Source: Chitinophaga ginsengisegetis
GTDB lineage: Bacteria; Bacteroidota; Bacteroidia; Chitinophagales; Chitinophagaceae
NCBI RefSeq assembly: GCF_900168065.1
Contig: NZ_FUZZ01000005.1
Location: 434,001 to 498,000, forward strand
Direction of reading: 5' to 3'
Length of the DNA stretch: 64,000 nt
The translations under genes were made by a program, and so were the position numbers. Positions 61,436 through 64,000 of the stretch are shown in pieces. The stretch's first letter is position 1, and each line of letters begins with the position of its first letter. Below the pieces are notes generated by a model that searched no databases, was not told the origin of the DNA, and was given only the letters and a program-made list of their open reading frames with translations.

Positions 61436-64000
61436 ATGAACCCAAAACAGTTCAAAACTATGAATTTTTATTCATTACAGGTCCCTGTATTTTTTAAACA
61501 TAACAAAAAGCTGACTAAGATTTTTCTCTTAAAGACAATTACGGTATCAGTATTGTTATTTGCGGGCATTTTCGCAGGTACTGCAGCAACGGCGCAACAA
61601 ATTACGCTGAATGAGAAGAACGCGCCCTTGAAAAAGATATTCAATCTTATCAAAAAACAAGGCGACTATATCTTTTTTTATGAGAAAGGTGTGTTGGATA
61701 AAACAGCTCCGGTAACCATCAATGTGAGCAATGCCGGTATCCGTGACGTACTTGAAATTTGCCTGAAAAACCAACCATTATCTTACATTATCTCCGGTAA
61801 TAACATCGGCATTAAAAGAAAAACTGCCGGAGCAGAGGGCGCCAGTGGTGAAACTGCGGCGCCGGCAGCATTGCCCGACGAAGACATCCTTATATGGGGG
61901 GTGGTGGTTGATTCAGTTAGCAATCCTAAACAAGGTGTAACTGTTACCAGCATATCCGGCGGGTCGCACCAGAAAACATTTGCGGTTACCAATGCAGACG
62001 GAACTTTTGAAGTATATGGGCAAAAGGGCGATAAGCTGGTATTCAGCGCCATTGGGCACAGGAATGTGGAAGTAAAATACAATGGGGAAGTGAGCCTGAA
62101 AGTAACGATGAAAGTGGCGCCCATAGAGATGAATGCCGTAGTGATCGATGACATTGACATGAGCCGGAAAAGAATACCCTTTACAGACACCATCGACATG
62201 ACGCACCGGACGCACCTGAACCTGGGGCAGTTATTACAGGGCAGCATCCCCGGTCTCACTTTGCAAAATTCTTCTCAAAGCCAGCAGACATTGCAATCCA
62301 TCGATTTTACCGGGAGGGGGGTGCCTGTAACAGGTACCTACAAGCCAACCATAGCCGCTTTGCGGGCACACTATAACCAATATCAAAGTGTCTATTCGTC
62401 AACCGGTTATCCAACCTTTGATTCGTGGATCAATTCTATGAAAGGTATAGATGGCGTTCGTTTTAATTACAGCACTTCCGTTGGTAATAACGGCCTGATT
62501 CCTCAATTAAGAGGAGTAAGCGGATTTAGTGGTAATACGTCGGGTATGCTGATCATCATTGATGGTTTTGCGCAGGATGGATTTCCCGCGAACTACCCGA
62601 TGACCAATATAGAATCTGTTAAAGTGATCAAAGATCCGGAAGAACTGACCAAATGGGGACCCAGGGCCACAGGAGGCATTATTATGATCACCAGCAAGCG
62701 CGCTGTGAAGGGAAAATTACAGCTCAGCTATAGTTCCAACTTAAATTATGCAGCGGCGCCCCGGTTTAACCGCAGTAAGCTACGTCTTGCTTCTTCCGCC
62801 GATATCGTGGACTATTTAAGGTCCGCATCCGATTCGGGTTTTATGATGCTGGCAAATAAAAACGATCCGCGTGTGCCTTTTAGTCTCAATCCTGCTGAGC
62901 GTATATTTTATGACTGGCAGGCAGGCATCCTGTCGGCGCACGACTATAATACCCAACTGGATTCGCTGGGCAGGCTATCCAATGAAAGCCAGTTAAGGCA
63001 GCTGCAACAAAACTCCTTTAATCAAAACCAGATGCTCACCCTTTCAGGAGGCAGTAATGCATGGCGCTTCAGGGCGGCCGGCATCTACAATACCACCCGT
63101 TCTACCGCCCTGGGCAACTACAGCCGGATGTTCAGCCTGAATATGAACAATGACTTCTTATTATTTAAAAACAAACTGCGCGCGCAATGGTATATAAATG
63201 TTTCCCAAAACACAGCCAGGACCGGTGCTAACTCCGACTTTCGCAGTTTGCAACCTTACCAGTTGCTCGTTGATCCGGTAAGCGGAAAGTATGTATACGA
63301 TTATTCCACCTTTAACCCGGATGCCAATACCGCCCTTAAGAAATACGGGTATGAAGACTATGGCGCCAATGTGCTGGAGGATGCACGGATAAACAGCCAG
63401 ATCAGCAAAAACCTCCAGGTGCAGTCAAGGCTGAATACCGACTGGGATATCCTGCCATCTCTCCGGTGGTCCACTTCACTGCAATATGATCTGCTGAATG
63501 GCAGAACAGAAAACCTGCTGGATGCTGTTTCCAGCCCGGCCCGGCAGCTGGTAAATGAATACGGAAGCCCTGTATTCGACGACTATGGCGCCGTTACGGG
63601 CATAGATTTTTATGTGCCCCGCGGTGGCATTATGAAAAAATCATCTTTAAAAAACAAGGATTGGAACCTGCGATCGGCTTTGCTGTTTAACAAGAATTTC
63701 GGGAAGCATTACTTTTCTGCATCAATTGGCGGCGGCGGTTTTGGTAATGCGTCACGTAGTCCTTCTTATGCCACCATCTATGGCTATAATAAACAAACCC
63801 GTCAGGGCCAGGCGGTGCTGTTGCCCTCTCCGGACCCCACAGCAGGTGTTCTTAACTTGTTTAGCCTGCCCGACAGGTATTGGGAAGGTACCTATGGCAG
63901 GATGGTTTATCCCAATACATTACTGACTCCGGCAGCGGGCGACACCATCATCTCACGGGGGCTCAACTGGAACGGCAGCTTTTCTTATTCCTATAACGAT
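61436..64000 (+). CDS. SusC/RagA-type TonB-linked outer membrane protein with STN domain (partial)
   Basis: 855 codons read to the window end; the frame is open and the gene continues beyond. A second in-frame ATG at 61460 is an alternative start. Signal peptide at about residues 28-52 (VSVLLFAGIF, then TAATAQ). STN domain at about 55-125 for signalling to FecR, carboxypeptidase-regulatory-like domain at about 145-225, plug domain (LIPQLRGVSGFSG, MLIIIDGF, then VIKDPEELTKWGPRATGG), then beta-barrel strands. Takes up oligosaccharides or other compounds with a SusD partner expected just past the window. The STN domain and the upstream sigma/FecR pair show cell-surface signalling. Confidence 0.95.
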   Translation, partial: MNPKQFKTMNFYSLQVPVFFKHNKKLTKIFLLKTITVSVLLFAGIFAGTAATAQQITLNEKNAPLKKIFNLIKKQGDYIFFYEKGVLDKTAPVTINVSNAGIRDVLEICLKNQPLSYIISGNNIGIKRKTAGAEGASGETAAPAALPDEDILIWGVVVDSVSNPKQGVTVTSISGGSHQKTFAVTNADGTFEVYGQKGDKLVFSAIGHRNVEVKYNGEVSLKVTMKVAPIEMNAVVIDDIDMSRKRIPFTDTIDMTHRTHLNLGQLLQGSIPGLTLQNSSQSQQTLQSIDFTGRGVPVTGTYKPTIAALRAHYNQYQSVYSSTGYPTFDSWINSMKGIDGVRFNYSTSVGNNGLIPQLRGVSGFSGNTSGMLIIIDGFAQDGFPANYPMTNIESVKVIKDPEELTKWGPRATGGIIMITSKRAVKGKLQLSYSSNLNYAAAPRFNRSKLRLASSADIVDYLRSASDSGFMMLANKNDPRVPFSLNPAERIFYDWQAGILSAHDYNTQLDSLGRLSNESQLRQLQQNSFNQNQMLTLSGGSNAWRFRAAGIYNTTRSTALGNYSRMFSLNMNNDFLLFKNKLRAQWYINVSQNTARTGANSDFRSLQPYQLLVDPVSGKYVYDYSTFNPDANTALKKYGYEDYGANVLEDARINSQISKNLQVQSRLNTDWDILPSLRWSTSLQYDLLNGRTENLLDAVSSPARQLVNEYGSPVFDDYGAVTGIDFYVPRGGIMKKSSLKNKDWNLRSALLFNKNFGKHYFSASIGGGGFGNASRSPSYATIYGYNKQTRQGQAVLLPSPDPTAGVLNLFSLPDRYWEGTYGRMVYPNTLLTPAAGDTIISRGLNWNGSFSYSYND

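Noticed and set aside
61783-62259. 158-codon minus-strand frame inside susC
   Set aside because: Shadow of the SusC reading frame, which is supported by STN and plug motifs.

Overview
The window reads as chromosome of a Bacteroidota bacterium, most likely a Chitinophaga-like member of the Chitinophagaceae. Supporting signs are Bacteroidota-type promoters (-7 box TAnnTTTG, clearest ahead of both tRNA genes), a SusC/RagA-type outer membrane protein with an STN domain behind an ECF sigma factor and a FecR anti-sigma factor, a GT117/DUF2723 glycosyltransferase, DUF3667 and DUF1080 proteins, a YfhO protein, and tRNA genes without an encoded CCA. Genus is an inference; no rRNA or marker gene is present to settle it.

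Layout. 0.3-4.4 kb: trxA and dnaE (minus strand). 4.5-11.6 kb: an NlpC/P60 lipoprotein followed by seven tightly packed plus-strand genes for surface polysaccharide assembly or modification (four glycosyltransferases, two methyltransferases, one polysaccharide deacetylase), closed by a strong two-way terminator against a YfhO membrane protein. 14.3-20.2 kb: a small membrane protein coupled to a queuosine-precursor transporter, then NUDIX, CorA, a Wzx-like flippase, dapF and a nucleoside phosphorylase. 20.4 kb: tRNA-Cys. 20.9-33.4 kb: GNAT, DUF1080, a Tat-exported Gfo/Idh/MocA protein, a MoxR-VWA pair, a secreted sugar isomerase-like protein, the large GT117/DUF2723 protein, a monooxygenase-fold protein coupled to a SAM hydrolase, and an SDR. 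33.6 kb: tRNA-Lys.

From tRNA-Lys to about 44 kb the content looks accessory and is locally AT-rich: a LuxR-type HTH relic, DUF3667, an AraC/DJ-1 regulator overlapping a two-domain DJ-1 membrane-anchored protein (the pair flanked by two copies of a 28-base element), two tandem class I terpene synthases, a probably frameshifted small gene, an alpha/beta hydrolase, a hexapeptide acetyltransferase, another AraC regulator and a NIPSNAP protein. 44-56 kb: secreted proteins, an OmpA lipoprotein, an aldehyde dehydrogenase, an unrecognised 278-residue protein, a glycosidase-like secreted protein and KatG. 56-58 kb: an ArsR-SRPBCC-SRPBCC-oxidoreductase operon with two palindromic operators. 58-64 kb: an alpha/beta hydrolase and a sigma/FecR/SusC signalling cassette cut by the window end.

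The observations I rate highest are two separate intergenic arrays with an 11-base period, the tandem terpene synthases (both carrying the arginine sensor exactly 46 residues before the metal-binding triad, one with an altered triad), the paired 28-base elements around the DJ-1 locus, the double ArsR-type operator, and three genes whose -7 box lies only 5-6 bases before the start codon, suggesting leaderless messages. No CRISPR array, prophage, integrase or complete insertion sequence was seen.
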